Position numbers and translations under genes: made by a program. Shown one piece after another: positions 28,859-37,258 of a stretch of DNA of 64,000 bases; position 1 is the first letter of the stretch; each line of letters starts with the position of its first letter. The notes under the pieces were generated by a model, which ran no database searches, had not been told where the DNA came from, and was given only the letters and a program-made list of their open reading frames with translations. Origin of the DNA: Streptomyces sp. NRRL F-2664 (GTDB lineage Bacteria > Actinomycetota > Actinomycetes > Streptomycetales > Streptomycetaceae); NCBI RefSeq assembly GCF_000719345.1, contig NZ_JOFX01000017.1, positions 1 to 64,000 on the forward strand, given 5' to 3'.

Positions 28859-30336
28859 TGCTGGACCGACTCGACCATGCACTGCGCAACCGCCCCGAGC
28901 GGCCCGCCGTGCTCACGGCCACCCGCAGCGGCGCACCGCGTGTGCGCGCCACCCGCGGCGAACTCGCCGAACTGTCCGACGCGTTCGCCGCCGCCCTGCA
29001 CGCGCGCGGGTTGCGTGCCGGGGACACCGTCGGCGTCGCCGTGCGCCCCGGGCCGCGGGCCCTGGCCGTCCTGCTCGCCCTGTGGCGGCTGGGGCTGCGC
29101 GGAGCCGTCCTGGACCCGGGCGCCGGTCCTGACGTCCTGCGCGCCCGGCTCGCCCTGGCGCGGCCCTCGCTGGTGCTGGCCGACGCGGCCGCGCAGGCGG
29201 TGGCGGGCTGGGCCCGGCCGCTGGCCCGCCGGGCCGGACTGGCGCTGCCCGACCTGGCGGACCTCGGGCCGGTGGCCACGGTCGGGCCCCGGCTGCCGGG
29301 GTGCGCGCCCGCGCTGGACCTCCGGGCGCCGCGGCTCGGCGTGCCCGCGCGGGCCGCCGTGAACGGCGACGCCGACGCGGTGATCGTGTTCACCTCCGGG
29401 ACCACCTCGCGGCCGCGGGCCGTGGTGCACACCCGGGCGAGCCTGTCGGCCGGCATGGAGACGGTCGCCTCCCTCTTCGACGCCCGCGGTGACGCGCCGG
29501 TGCTCGGCGGCACCTTCTTCGTCCTCGTGCCCTCCCTCACGCGCGGTGCCGCCGTCGCCCTACCGGCCGGCAACGCCCGCCTGCTGGCTCGGCAGGTGCA
29601 GCGGCTGAGGCCTAGTGACACCTATCTGACGCCTCCTCGGCTGCGCGACGTGCTCGGCGCGGGCGCCCGCTTCCACGGCCGGGTGTGGACGGGCTCCGCG
29701 CCCGCCGGGGCCGGACTGCTGCACCGCGTACGGGAGGCGGGCGCGGCCGAGGCGTGGGGCGTCTACGCGCTCACCGAGCTGTTTCCCGCCGCGGCGGTCG
29801 AGTCCCGGGAGAAGTCCGCGTTCGACGGTGCCGGGGACCTGGTCGGGGCTCCACTGCCCGGCGTACGGGCCGACCGGGACGACGACGGGCAGTTGCTGCT
29901 CTCCGGGCCGGCGGCCCGCCACCGCTACCTCGGGGAGGATCCGGACCCGTGGGTGCGTACGGGCGACCGGGCACGGCTGGACGGCGACGGCCGGATCGTG
30001 CTGGAGGGCCGGTGCAAGGACATGGTGCTGCGCCGGGCAGAGAACATCTACCCCGGCCTGTACGAGCCCGCCCTGCACGTGCCGGGGGTGGAACTGGCCG
30101 TGCTCGTCGGGATTCCGGCGGGCGACGGCGACGAACGCCTCGTCGCCGTGGTGCAGCCGCAGCGCGGCGCGGACGAACCGGCCGTGCGCGCCGCCCTGTC
30201 CGAGCCGGTCGCCCGCATGGGAACGGCCCGCCCGGACGAGGTGCTCCTCGCGCGGATCCCGCTGTCCGGACGCTCGCGCAAACCGGACCGGGCGGCGACG
30301 GCCGCCCTCGCGGCACGGCACCTGGACCGGTCGTGA
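28858..30336 (+). CDS. AMP-dependent synthetase/ligase (ANL superfamily, OleC-like role possible)
   Basis: The 492-residue protein is an adenylate-forming enzyme. The phosphate-binding A3 motif is VIVFTSGTTSRPRAVVHT, with Arg replacing the usual Lys. A5 is VYALTELFP. A7 is WVRTGDRARLDGDGRI and the hinge region is LEGRCKDMVLRRAENIYP. The A10-type motif is LSGRSRKPDRAA, with the conserved Lys. It would activate a carboxylate as an acyl-AMP. In OleC-type enzymes the same chemistry closes a beta-lactone from a beta-hydroxy acid. Neighbouring KAS III and 3beta-HSD-like genes make that reading attractive but unproven. It is coupled to the glycosyltransferase. A 187-bp gap without a recognised gene follows before the P450. 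Confidence 0.85.
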   Translation: MLDRLDHALRNRPERPAVLTATRSGAPRVRATRGELAELSDAFAAALHARGLRAGDTVGVAVRPGPRALAVLLALWRLGLRGAVLDPGAGPDVLRARLALARPSLVLADAAAQAVAGWARPLARRAGLALPDLADLGPVATVGPRLPGCAPALDLRAPRLGVPARAAVNGDADAVIVFTSGTTSRPRAVVHTRASLSAGMETVASLFDARGDAPVLGGTFFVLVPSLTRGAAVALPAGNARLLARQVQRLRPSDTYLTPPRLRDVLGAGARFHGRVWTGSAPAGAGLLHRVREAGAAEAWGVYALTELFPAAAVESREKSAFDGAGDLVGAPLPGVRADRDDDGQLLLSGPAARHRYLGEDPDPWVRTGDRARLDGDGRIVLEGRCKDMVLRRAENIYPGLYEPALHVPGVELAVLVGIPAGDGDERLVAVVQPQRGADEPAVRAALSEPVARMGTARPDEVLLARIPLSGRSRKPDRAATAALAARHLDRS

Positions 30337-30523
30337 CACCTGCCGGGGGCCGGGCCGGGACCCGCACCGCCGGGCCGGGTCCGACCATCGGGCAGCGGCC
30401 CGGACCGCACGGCCGGGCCCTCGGCCCGGACCCGGTACCCGCGGACCCGTACGACGACGCCGCCGGACCCGTTCACCCCTGCCGCAGCGCCCGGCCGGCC
30501 GATCACACGGAGGTACCGCCCCG

Positions 30524-31762
30524 ATGAGCCCCACGTCCCACGCCCGGGCCCGGCGCCGCGACCGCCGGGTGTACCTCGGCGGCCACCCGGTGCTGTTCGG
30601 GTTGCTCGCCGCGACGCGCGGGCGCCCCGTGCTCCGGATCGGCGGCACCCTGCTGGTGCACGGCACGGACGCCTACCGCGAGGCCCTGACCCGGCTGCAG
30701 CTCGACCGGACCGCCGGCGGCACCACCGGTGCGGCGGCGCGTTCCGCGCTGGGCGGCACCGGGGGTGTGCTCTTCGACCAGGAGGGCGGCGACCACCGGG
30801 CGGACCGGGGGCACCTCTCGGACGGCCTCGGCGCGGCCGGTGTGGAGAAGCTGCGGGAGGCGTGGCGGCCGTTGCTCGCACAGCACCTCGCGCCGCTCAC
30901 CGCCCAGGGAGGCGAGGTGGACGTCGTCGCACTGGCCCGTGAGCTGTCCGGGACGGTGGTGTGCTCCCTGCTGGGCTCCGCCGCCGACCCGGGCGAGGTG
31001 GCGCGGGCCGCCTCCGATGCGGCGGCCGCGTCCGTACGCAGCCACCTGCCCGGCCCGCGCCGCCCGCGCGCCGAGGCGGCTGCGGTCCGGTCCACCGACC
31101 GGCTGGTCGGCCTCCTCGGGAGGGTCCGCGACCCGGCACCGGCCGGCCGACGCGCAGGCGCGACGGGCGGAAGCCCTGCGGCGGATCGCCGGCCGGGGAC
31201 GCCGCACGGGCACGTGCCGGACCTCGCGCAGCCGCCGGCCCGACGGGGACACGGCCTGCTCCGGGCCGACGGCGCGCCGGCCGCGATGGTGGCGGTGGCC
31301 GCGGTGAACACCACGGTCGCTGCGCTGCCGCGAGCCGTGGCCTGGTGTGCGGACGCCGGGCTGTGGGACCGGGCCGCCGACGAGGCACAGCGCCCGCTCC
31401 TGGCTGCCGAGCTGCTGCGGGTCACCGCGGCCTCACCGCTGCTGCCGAGGGCGGCCGCGGCGGACGGCACGGTGGGCGGCTGCCCGGTCCGGGCCGGCGA
31501 CCGGCTGCTGCTGGTCGCCCGGCACGCGGCGGACGCGCACCGGCGCGACCCGGACGCCCTGCGCCCGGCGGAACCGGCCCTGTCCCGCCTGGTGTTCGGC
31601 GCGGGGCCGCACACGTGCCCGGGGGCCCGGCTGGCCACCGCGCAGCTGGCCGACGTACTGGCGGCGCTGGCGCCCTACCGGCCGGTGGTGACACGCGCCC
31701 GCGTCGACCGGGGCGCGGCGCTGCCCGGCTGGCGGACCCTGCGTGTACGGGCGGCGTCGTGA
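30524..31762 (+). CDS. Cytochrome P450-like protein (possible internal frame errors)
   Basis: The 412-residue protein shows P450 landmarks. LFDQEGGDHRADRGHL is the C-helix region. VAAVNTTVAALPRAV stands at the I-helix T-T position. AELLRVT is the ExxR of the K helix, and FGAGPHTCPGARLA is the heme loop with Cys365. Between about 31130 and 31270 the frame reads a Pro/Arg/Gly-rich stretch with poor third-position GC. There a neighbouring frame gives ADAQARRAEALRRIAGR with GC-rich third positions. Two compensating indels, real or from sequencing, are suspected. The ATG at 30524 has CGGAGG ten bases upstream. Its GTGA stop overlaps the epimerase start. The substrate is probably the operon's product. 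Confidence 0.75.
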   Translation: MSPTSHARARRRDRRVYLGGHPVLFGLLAATRGRPVLRIGGTLLVHGTDAYREALTRLQLDRTAGGTTGAAARSALGGTGGVLFDQEGGDHRADRGHLSDGLGAAGVEKLREAWRPLLAQHLAPLTAQGGEVDVVALARELSGTVVCSLLGSAADPGEVARAASDAAAASVRSHLPGPRRPRAEAAAVRSTDRLVGLLGRVRDPAPAGRRAGATGGSPAADRRPGTPHGHVPDLAQPPARRGHGLLRADGAPAAMVAVAAVNTTVAALPRAVAWCADAGLWDRAADEAQRPLLAAELLRVTAASPLLPRAAAADGTVGGCPVRAGDRLLLVARHAADAHRRDPDALRPAEPALSRLVFGAGPHTCPGARLATAQLADVLAALAPYRPVVTRARVDRGAALPGWRTLRVRAAS

Positions 31763-32706
31763 TCGCGGTCACCGGCGCGAGCGGCTTCTGCGGCGGGCAC
31801 GTGGCACGCGCCGCCGACGCGGCCGGCGCCCGGGTGGTGGGTCTGGGGCGCAGGCCGGGCCCGGTCGGCGAGCACCGGTTCTGGGACGCCACCGCGGGCG
31901 AGCCGGACCTCACCGGCGTGGACGTGGTGGTGCACTGCGCGGCGGCGGTCGGCGACCCCTCCCCCGGATCCGCGGCGGAGGCGCTGATGCACGACGTGAA
32001 CGTCGTCGGCACCGAGCGGCTGCTGCGGGCCGCCGCCGGCCGGCCGGTGGTGTGGGTGAGCAGTGCCAGCGTCTACGACCCGCGGCTGGACCGCTCGCTC
32101 GTCGCCGAGGACCACCCGCGGGCCGGGCAGCTGAACGCCTACGGCCGCACCAAGGCGGCGGGCGAGGAACTGGCCCTGGCCGCCGGAGCGGTGGTGCTGC
32201 GCCCGCGGGCCGTCTACGGGCCGGGTGACACCACGCTGCTGCCGCGACTGCTGTCCCGGGTCCGCGCGGGGACCCTGCTGCTGCCGGGCCCGGACGTGCG
32301 GCTGAGCCTGACGGCGGTGGAGAACCTGGCGCAGGCCGCTCTCGCGGCCGCGGCCTGGCCGCCGGGGGCGTACAACATCGCCGACGCGCAGCCGTACCAG
32401 CGGGACGCCGCCGTCCGCGCGGTCCTGGACGCGCACGGCGTCCGGGCCCGGATCCGGCACCTGCCGCTGCGGCTGGCCCGTACGGCGGCCCGGCTGGCGG
32501 AGGCTCTGGCGGCCGCCGAACCGGCCCTGAGCCGCTACGCGGTGGACCAGCTGGCCCACCCGGTGGTCCTGGACCTCTCCCGGGCCCGCGCCCGGGGCTG
32601 GCTCCCCCGCCACACCCTGCAGGACCACCTGCGCGGTGTCGGCCCGGACCGGCGCGGACCGGTCAGCCGGGGAGGGCCGCCGGGGCCGGCCGGGCCTTCT
32701 CGATGA
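31759..32706 (+). CDS. NAD-dependent epimerase/3beta-HSD-like dehydrogenase
   Basis: The 315-residue extended SDR starts IAVTGASGFCGGHVARAADAAGARVVGLGR (GxxGxxG). It has VVVHCAAAVGDPSP, the catalytic Ser in VVWVSSASVYDP and YGRTKAAGEELAL (YxxxK). LRPRAVYGPGDTTLLPRLL and LSLTAVENLAQAAL are typical of the 3beta-hydroxysteroid dehydrogenase/OleD branch. In Ole pathways such an enzyme reduces the beta-keto acid made by the condensing enzyme to a beta-hydroxy acid for the ligase. The GTG at 31759 overlaps the P450 stop. The C-terminal 15 or so codons overlap the convergent conservon GTPase gene by 44 bp, and the Pro/Gly-rich tail is probably not part of the domain. Confidence 0.87.
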   Translation: MIAVTGASGFCGGHVARAADAAGARVVGLGRRPGPVGEHRFWDATAGEPDLTGVDVVVHCAAAVGDPSPGSAAEALMHDVNVVGTERLLRAAAGRPVVWVSSASVYDPRLDRSLVAEDHPRAGQLNAYGRTKAAGEELALAAGAVVLRPRAVYGPGDTTLLPRLLSRVRAGTLLLPGPDVRLSLTAVENLAQAALAAAAWPPGAYNIADAQPYQRDAAVRAVLDAHGVRARIRHLPLRLARTAARLAEALAAAEPALSRYAVDQLAHPVVLDLSRARARGWLPRHTLQDHLRGVGPDRRGPVSRGGPPGPAGPSR

Positions 32707-33274
32707 GGACGTCGAGCAGCGCGAGCAGGGACGCGCGGACGTCCGTGCGGGAGCGGGCGTCGAGCATGAGGACGGGCGTCCGGGGGTCCCGCAGGTGCAG
32801 GGCCGCCCCGATCTCCTCGGCGGTGTAGAGCTGTTCGCCGTGGAAGCAGTTCGCGCCGATGACGAACGGCAGGCCGCGGCTCTCGAAGAAGTCGACGGCC
32901 GGGAAACTGCGGTCGAGGCGTCGCGTGTCGACCAGCACGATCGCCCCGAGGGCGCCGCCCAGGAGGTCGTCCCACATGAACCAGAAGCGTTCCTGCCCCG
33001 GGGTGCCGAACAGGTAAAGGACGATTCCGGCGTCGGTGAGGGTGATGCGGCCGAAGTCCATCGCCACGGTGGTCAGGTTCTTGGACTCGATGCCTTCGAG
33101 GTCGTCGACGCCGACGCCCGCGGCGGTCAGGCGCTCCTCCGTCCGCAGCGGCTCGATCTCGGAGATCGTCTCCACCAGGGTGGTCTTGCCGACTCCGAAG
33201 CCACCGGCGACGAGGATCTTGACCGGGGCGGGTTGCCCCGGGGCGGGTGCGGCGGGCGTGTCATATCCGGGCAA
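32663..33274 (-). CDS. cvnD: Conservon GTPase CvnD-type ATP/GTP-binding protein
   Basis: The 203-residue small GTPase-like protein has the P-loop ILVAGGFGVGKTTLVETISE, the switch-region text LTTVAMDFGRITL and a G3-like FGTPGQERFWFMWDDLL (DTPGQ variant with F in place of D). VIGANCFHG occupies the G4 position. It is the fourth gene of a cvnABCD operon. In Streptomyces these encode a membrane complex likened to eukaryotic GPCR-type signalling that affects development and metabolism. A TTG at 33274 is the likely start and overlaps the CvnC end by 14 bp. The gene end overlaps the epimerase gene tail to tail. The cvn number in this strain is not assignable. Confidence 0.93.
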   Translation of the reverse strand: MPGYDTPAAPAPGQPAPVKILVAGGFGVGKTTLVETISEIEPLRTEERLTAAGVGVDDLEGIESKNLTTVAMDFGRITLTDAGIVLYLFGTPGQERFWFMWDDLLGGALGAIVLVDTRRLDRSFPAVDFFESRGLPFVIGANCFHGEQLYTAEEIGAALHLRDPRTPVLMLDARSRTDVRASLLALLDVLIEKARPAPAALPG

Positions 33275-33635
33275 GGCTGTCCCTGATTCTCATGAGCAGG
33301 TTGACGTCGGTGGTGTCGGACGCCGCGAGGGGCGGCCGGTGGTGGATCAGCCCGCGGTCGGCGAGTTCACCGAGGAGCAGCGTCATGGGGGTGAGGCGGA
33401 TGTGCATCCGGGCCGCTATCTCGGCGACCGCGCGCCCGCCCGGCGGCGCGCACATGCCGAGGATCTCCTGCCACTCGGTGGGCAGCCCCCCGTGCGCGTC
33501 GCCGGTCACCGCCGCCGTGATGGTGGTGTCCATGGTCAGGACGGTGTGCGCAGCGGCCGTACGACCGTCGGTCAGTGCGTACAGCCGCGTACGGCGGCGG
33601 CTTGCGGGCTGCGGCTGCGGCTCGTCCTGCGGCAT
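33261..33635 (-). CDS. cvnC: Conservon protein CvnC (DUF742)
   Basis: The 124-residue protein is a DUF742 protein: RTRLYALTDGRTAA, WQEILGMCAPPGGRAVAEIAARMHIRLTPMTLLLGELADRGLIHHRP, ending DVNLLMRIRDSLARI. A winged-helix-like core is expected. The ATG shares one base with the CvnB stop (TAATG). CvnC proteins have been placed downstream of CvnA and CvnB as partners of the CvnD GTPase, and the exact role is not settled. Confidence 0.93.
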   Translation of the reverse strand: MPQDEPQPQPASRRRTRLYALTDGRTAAAHTVLTMDTTITAAVTGDAHGGLPTEWQEILGMCAPPGGRAVAEIAARMHIRLTPMTLLLGELADRGLIHHRPPLAASDTTDVNLLMRIRDSLARI

Positions 33636-34054
33636 TACGGGTTCGGCACCTGGCCGCGCTCGGGGGTGCCCAGCCATTCTCCGAGCGCCTGCGCGGTGCG
33701 TACGGCCTCGCCGCCCAGTTCGCCGAGGCGGGCCTTGCGGGAGGTCACCACGATGAGGGTGCTGCCCTCCCCGCACCCGACGATGCAGAGGTAGCGGTCG
33801 TCCATCTCGACGAGCTGGCGGATGACGCGGCCGCCGTCGATCTCCCGGGATATCGCCTTCATGGTGGAGGCGATGCCGGAGGCGGCGGCCGCCATCCGCT
33901 CGGCCTGGGGCTGGTCGAGCAGGTAGGCGCTGAGCCGGATGCCGTCGTTGGACAGGAGCACGGCTCCCTGGATGCCGGCGATCCTGCTCAGGTTGTTGTC
34001 GAGGACGCTGTAGATGGCGTCGTTGGATGCCGCGGTGTTCGGTGAGGTGGTCAT
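33635..34054 (-). CDS. cvnB: Conservon protein CvnB (roadblock/LC7 domain)
   Basis: The 139-residue roadblock/LC7 protein shows ILDNNL-like text (YSVLDNNLSRIAGIQGAVLLSNDGIRLSAYL) and LIVVTSRKARLGELGGEAVRTAQALGEWL. Roadblock proteins act as regulatory partners, often GTPase-activating, of small GTPases such as CvnD. Its ATG overlaps the CvnA stop as ATGA, so it is translationally coupled to the sensor. No signal or membrane segment is present. Confidence 0.95.
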   Translation of the reverse strand: MTTSPNTAASNDAIYSVLDNNLSRIAGIQGAVLLSNDGIRLSAYLLDQPQAERMAAAASGIASTMKAISREIDGGRVIRQLVEMDDRYLCIVGCGEGSTLIVVTSRKARLGELGGEAVRTAQALGEWLGTPERGQVPNP

Positions 34055-36474
34055 GGCTGATCCCGTCGGAGCTCTTCTTCCACTGTCTGGGTCCCCTGTT
34101 CGTAGTCCGCCCAGGCGTCGGCGACCTCTTCGGGGGTCGCCGTGTCCTGGGGGGCCTGCGTGTCCGGCGCGCGGGGCGCGCGCAGTTGGTCGGCGAGGTG
34201 CGTCTGCGGGACGCGTTCGGGGAGCGCGGGGCGTGCCGGCCCGGTCGCCCCGGCCTGGCCCGGCACGGCTACGGCCGCGGCTGTGGCGACCGGCACGGAC
34301 GCCGCGGGCGCGGTCCGGGGCGTCTTCGTACGGCGGCTGGGCAGTCCGGCGCTCGTGTGCAGCACCGGCTCGGGCTCGTGGTCCTCGGCAGGGACGGGCC
34401 CCCCGGGCGCCGACGGAGCGTCGCCGGCCGGAGCGGAGTCGGCCGGGAGGGAGTCGGGCTGTGCGGAGCCGGGCTGCACGGCGGGCCGTACGGAGCCGGG
34501 CGCCGGGGCCGCCGGCCCGCGCCGGGCGGGTTCGCGCGGACTCTCCTCCTGGGTCGGCAGCAGCAGCCCGGCGGGCAGGACCACCACCGCGCACGTGCCC
34601 CCGTACACCGAGCGGCGCAGGGTGACGGTGGCGCCGAGCTGGTCGGCAAGGTGGCCGACGACGAAGAGGCCGAGCCGGTGCGCGTTCTGGGCGAGCACCG
34701 AGTACGGCGGGGCCTGGTGCAGGCGCCCGTTCATCTCCTCGTACCGCTCGGGGCTGACCCGCGGCCCGCGGTCCTCGATCTCCACCGTCAGTCCGTCGGC
34801 GACCAGTTCGGCGCGGATGACCACCTTGGACTTGGGAGGGGAGAAGCGGGTGGCGTTGTCCAGCAGCTCCGCCAGCAGGTGGCTGATCCGGCTGATCGCA
34901 CTCGGCTCGACGCTGGTCTCGTCGAGGGCCTGCCGCTCGATGCGCCGGAAGTCCTCGACCTCCGCGGCGGCTTCTCGCAGCAGGTCGGCGACGCGCATGG
35001 GCTCGGTGTGCGGGTCGGGCACCTCACCGCCCGCGAGGATGAGGAGGTTCTCGATCTGCCGTCGCATGCCGACCGTGAGCTGGTCGGACCGCATCAACTG
35101 GGCGAGCAGCGCCTCGTCGTGGCCGAAGGTGTCCTGGAGGTCCTCGGTGAGGCTCAGCTGGCGGCTGACGAGGTTCCCGGTGCGCGAGGCGATGCCCGAG
35201 GCGAACAGGCCGAACCCGTGGCGTTCGGCGGCCAGTCGGCGGTGTCCGTCGACCGACACGGAGACGGCCCGGGCGAAGGCGTCGCTGATGCGTCCGACCT
35301 CGTCCCGGTCCCCGCTGACGGCCGGCAGGGCGCCGGGGTCCACGGTCTGGCCGCGCTGGAGCCGGGCGACGACCTCGGGGAGGGTCTCCTCGGCCACGGT
35401 GACCGTGCGTTCGTGCAGGTCCCGCAGGCGGCGCAGGACGGACCGGGTGGTGAACACGACCACGACCACGACGGCCAGCAGCCCGCCGCCGCTCCCGGCT
35501 ATCAGCCAGGCGACCTCGGCCTGCAGCTGTGCGGCCTTGGCCTCGCCGCGGGACAGCACCGAGCGGGCCAGGTCGATGTTGAGGGTGGTCATCTGCACGG
35601 AGAAGTTGGCGTGCGCGGACTTCCAGTCGCCGACCTCGGCGGGCACCTTGATGCCCGTGTCGGTGTCCTTGTGCCCGGAGAGGACCGCGTTCTCGATGCG
35701 CGTCTTCGCCTGCCAGTCCGCCGAGCCGACGACCCGTTCGTAGAACCGGGCGTCCCGCTCCGTCAGGTGCGGGACGATCAGCGCCTCGTGGAGGTAGCGC
35801 TGGGCGCCCAGGGAGCTGACGAACTGGTCGTAGCCGACGAAGCCGAGTTCTCCGGACGGCCCGGCGAGGGCCAGGACGGTGTCCTCGCGCGCCACCATCT
35901 CCGTGGCCTGGAGCATCGACACGACGGGGCGGCTGGCCTGGGCGAGTTCGGCGTCGTCCGCGTGGCTGAACTCCTGCTGGTAGACCTGGAGGACCTTGCC
36001 GATCACGTCGGAGTAGTAGGCCAGGGTGCTGTCGGCGGCGCCGCTGCGGGTGTCCGCGCGCTGGCGGTACGCGGGCAGTCGGTCGAGCTGCCGGGTCACT
36101 TCGGCGAAGGACCTCGACGGATCGTCCGCGAGCCGGCGGAACTCGGCCGCGGCCGAGTCCGTGGCGGCGCGGCGTGCCCGCAGTTCGGCATCGGCCCCGT
36201 TGGTGCCGGCCCACTGGGCCGCGGTCGCCGTCCGCTCCTCCTGCATGTCGACCAGGAGGGTGTAGAGGGGAGCGCCGACCCGCTCGGCGGCCTCCACGTC
36301 GGCCCGCAGCCGCGCCGACTGCTCCAGCAAGCGGTCCGCGCTCACGGCGACTTGCGTACCCATCGCCACGGTGGGCACGACCGCCAGCCAGATGAGGAGG
36401 GTGCGCAGGCGTACGCGGCGCCACCGACGCGTCGTCGACTGCCCTCGTATGCCTTCGGGTTCTGTGGGAGACAT
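34051..36474 (-). CDS. cvnA: Conservon sensor CvnA (nitrate/sulfonate-sensing-type histidine kinase-like)
   Basis: The 807-residue membrane sensor has a first transmembrane helix at about residues 22-40 (LRTLLIWLAVVPTVAMGTQVA). A long extracellular helical region (about 45-320) follows, then a second helix (VAWLIAGSGGGLLAVVVVVVF). A HAMP-like segment and an HATPase domain come next, with the N-box LLAELLDNATRFSPP and a G-box near LGLFVVGHLADQLGA. The C-terminal 180 residues are a Pro/Ala/Glu-rich tail, common in CvnA. The classical phosphoacceptor His box is not obvious. It heads the operon cvnABCD on the minus strand. A 9-bp inverted repeat lies about 80 bp upstream of the start. Confidence 0.93.
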   Translation of the reverse strand: MSPTEPEGIRGQSTTRRWRRVRLRTLLIWLAVVPTVAMGTQVAVSADRLLEQSARLRADVEAAERVGAPLYTLLVDMQEERTATAAQWAGTNGADAELRARRAATDSAAAEFRRLADDPSRSFAEVTRQLDRLPAYRQRADTRSGAADSTLAYYSDVIGKVLQVYQQEFSHADDAELAQASRPVVSMLQATEMVAREDTVLALAGPSGELGFVGYDQFVSSLGAQRYLHEALIVPHLTERDARFYERVVGSADWQAKTRIENAVLSGHKDTDTGIKVPAEVGDWKSAHANFSVQMTTLNIDLARSVLSRGEAKAAQLQAEVAWLIAGSGGGLLAVVVVVVFTTRSVLRRLRDLHERTVTVAEETLPEVVARLQRGQTVDPGALPAVSGDRDEVGRISDAFARAVSVSVDGHRRLAAERHGFGLFASGIASRTGNLVSRQLSLTEDLQDTFGHDEALLAQLMRSDQLTVGMRRQIENLLILAGGEVPDPHTEPMRVADLLREAAAEVEDFRRIERQALDETSVEPSAISRISHLLAELLDNATRFSPPKSKVVIRAELVADGLTVEIEDRGPRVSPERYEEMNGRLHQAPPYSVLAQNAHRLGLFVVGHLADQLGATVTLRRSVYGGTCAVVVLPAGLLLPTQEESPREPARRGPAAPAPGSVRPAVQPGSAQPDSLPADSAPAGDAPSAPGGPVPAEDHEPEPVLHTSAGLPSRRTKTPRTAPAASVPVATAAAVAVPGQAGATGPARPALPERVPQTHLADQLRAPRAPDTQAPQDTATPEEVADAWADYEQGTQTVEEELRRDQP

Positions 36475-36841
36475 CGGTCCTCGGGAGCGGGGGCGACTGG
36501 GGACGTCAGGGGGTGGCCGAACAGCCTGACCGGGCAGGGCACTGCTGAGGGACGGTCACAACCGGCGGGGTTGTGACGGGATGTGAGGGGGCGATCATAA
36601 CCAGACAGACGGAAGAAGCGGATAGGTGTCTTCACAGGCCGACCGTGCTATCTCCGTCGGATCACCCCAGGCCAGAGACCGGATCGGAATCGAACCGCGA
36701 CGTCATCGACACCATCCCCGTCCGGTTTCGGCCGGTCGGCCCTCCGGTCGCACCGGGCGGCGGGCGGGGTGACGATGGAGGGGCGGCCCCGTCCGCGAGT
36801 GCGGCCGGCGGCCTTCCGATTCCTCCCGGTAAGGAAGACTC
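36475..36841. other. Intergenic region upstream of cvnA and a secreted protein gene
   Basis: This 367-bp divergent region holds a perfect inverted repeat at 36555-36577 and, near its plus-strand end, the ribosome site AAGGAAG upstream of 36842. Between 36580 and 36700 the DNA is less GC-rich than its surroundings (GCGATCATAA and similar text), fitting promoters. No RNA gene or open frame with coding bias was seen. Confidence 0.45.
36555..36577. promoter_or_regulatory. Inverted repeat GTCACAACC-N5-GGTTGTGAC
   Basis: Perfect 9-bp arms are separated by GGCGG, about 80 bp upstream of the cvnA ATG. The spacing and GC-poor arms suggest a dimeric regulator site rather than a terminator, since no T-run follows. 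The regulator is unknown. Confidence 0.5.
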
Positions 36842-37162
36842 ATGAACCGGCGCACTCGGCTCCTCGTCCTCGGTCCTCTCGTGGCCGCCTCGTTCGCGGC
36901 CGCTCCTGCCGCCCTGGCGGCGGTCCCGCACTCCCCGGCGGCCGTCCCGGCCGCGACGTGTTCGACCTCGGGGGTCCTGGAGAACGGGAAGGTGCACCTG
37001 TCCGGCGGCGGCTTCACACCGGGCCCGGCCTACGTGTACGGGTCGGCCGGCTTCGGCGGGACGGTCGAGATCGCGCAGAACGGCGGCTTCCAGGTCATGA
37101 ACGTGCCGCCCGGGCAGTACAGCGTCCGCCAGGGCGGCGAACTGACCCAGTGCAGCGGCTGA
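36842..37162 (+). CDS. Small secreted protein, function unknown
   Basis: The 106-residue protein has a Sec signal: MNRRTRLLVLGPLVAASFAA then PAALAA, cleavage probably after the Ala near residue 27. The mature part, about 80 residues, is Gly-rich and predicted beta: NGKVHLSGGGFTPGPAYVYGSAGFGGTVEIAQNGGFQVMNVPPGQYSVRQGG. Two cysteines (TCSTSG and TQCSG) near the mature ends could form one disulfide. It resembles the Ig-like IPT/TIG-like repeats found in streptomycete envelope proteins, but I cannot name a family. AAGGAAG precedes the start. A strong hairpin follows the stop. Confidence 0.75.
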   Translation: MNRRTRLLVLGPLVAASFAAAPAALAAVPHSPAAVPAATCSTSGVLENGKVHLSGGGFTPGPAYVYGSAGFGGTVEIAQNGGFQVMNVPPGQYSVRQGGELTQCSG

Positions 37163-37195
37163 GCCCCGCTGCCGTCCGGCCGCGCGGAAGCGGTC

Positions 37196-37231
37196 GGGCC
37201 CTCCCGGCCCCGTGCGGGGCCGGGAGGGCCC
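37196..37231. terminator. Bidirectional hairpin terminator
   Basis: A perfect 16-bp stem (left arm GGGCCCTCCCGGCCCC) around a GTGC loop lies between the converging secreted-protein and msrB genes. There is no T-run, but long GC stems of this kind commonly terminate transcription in Streptomyces. It would serve both strands. Confidence 0.7.
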
Positions 37232-37258
37232 GGCGGTGCTCGTGCTGCGCCCCCGGGG

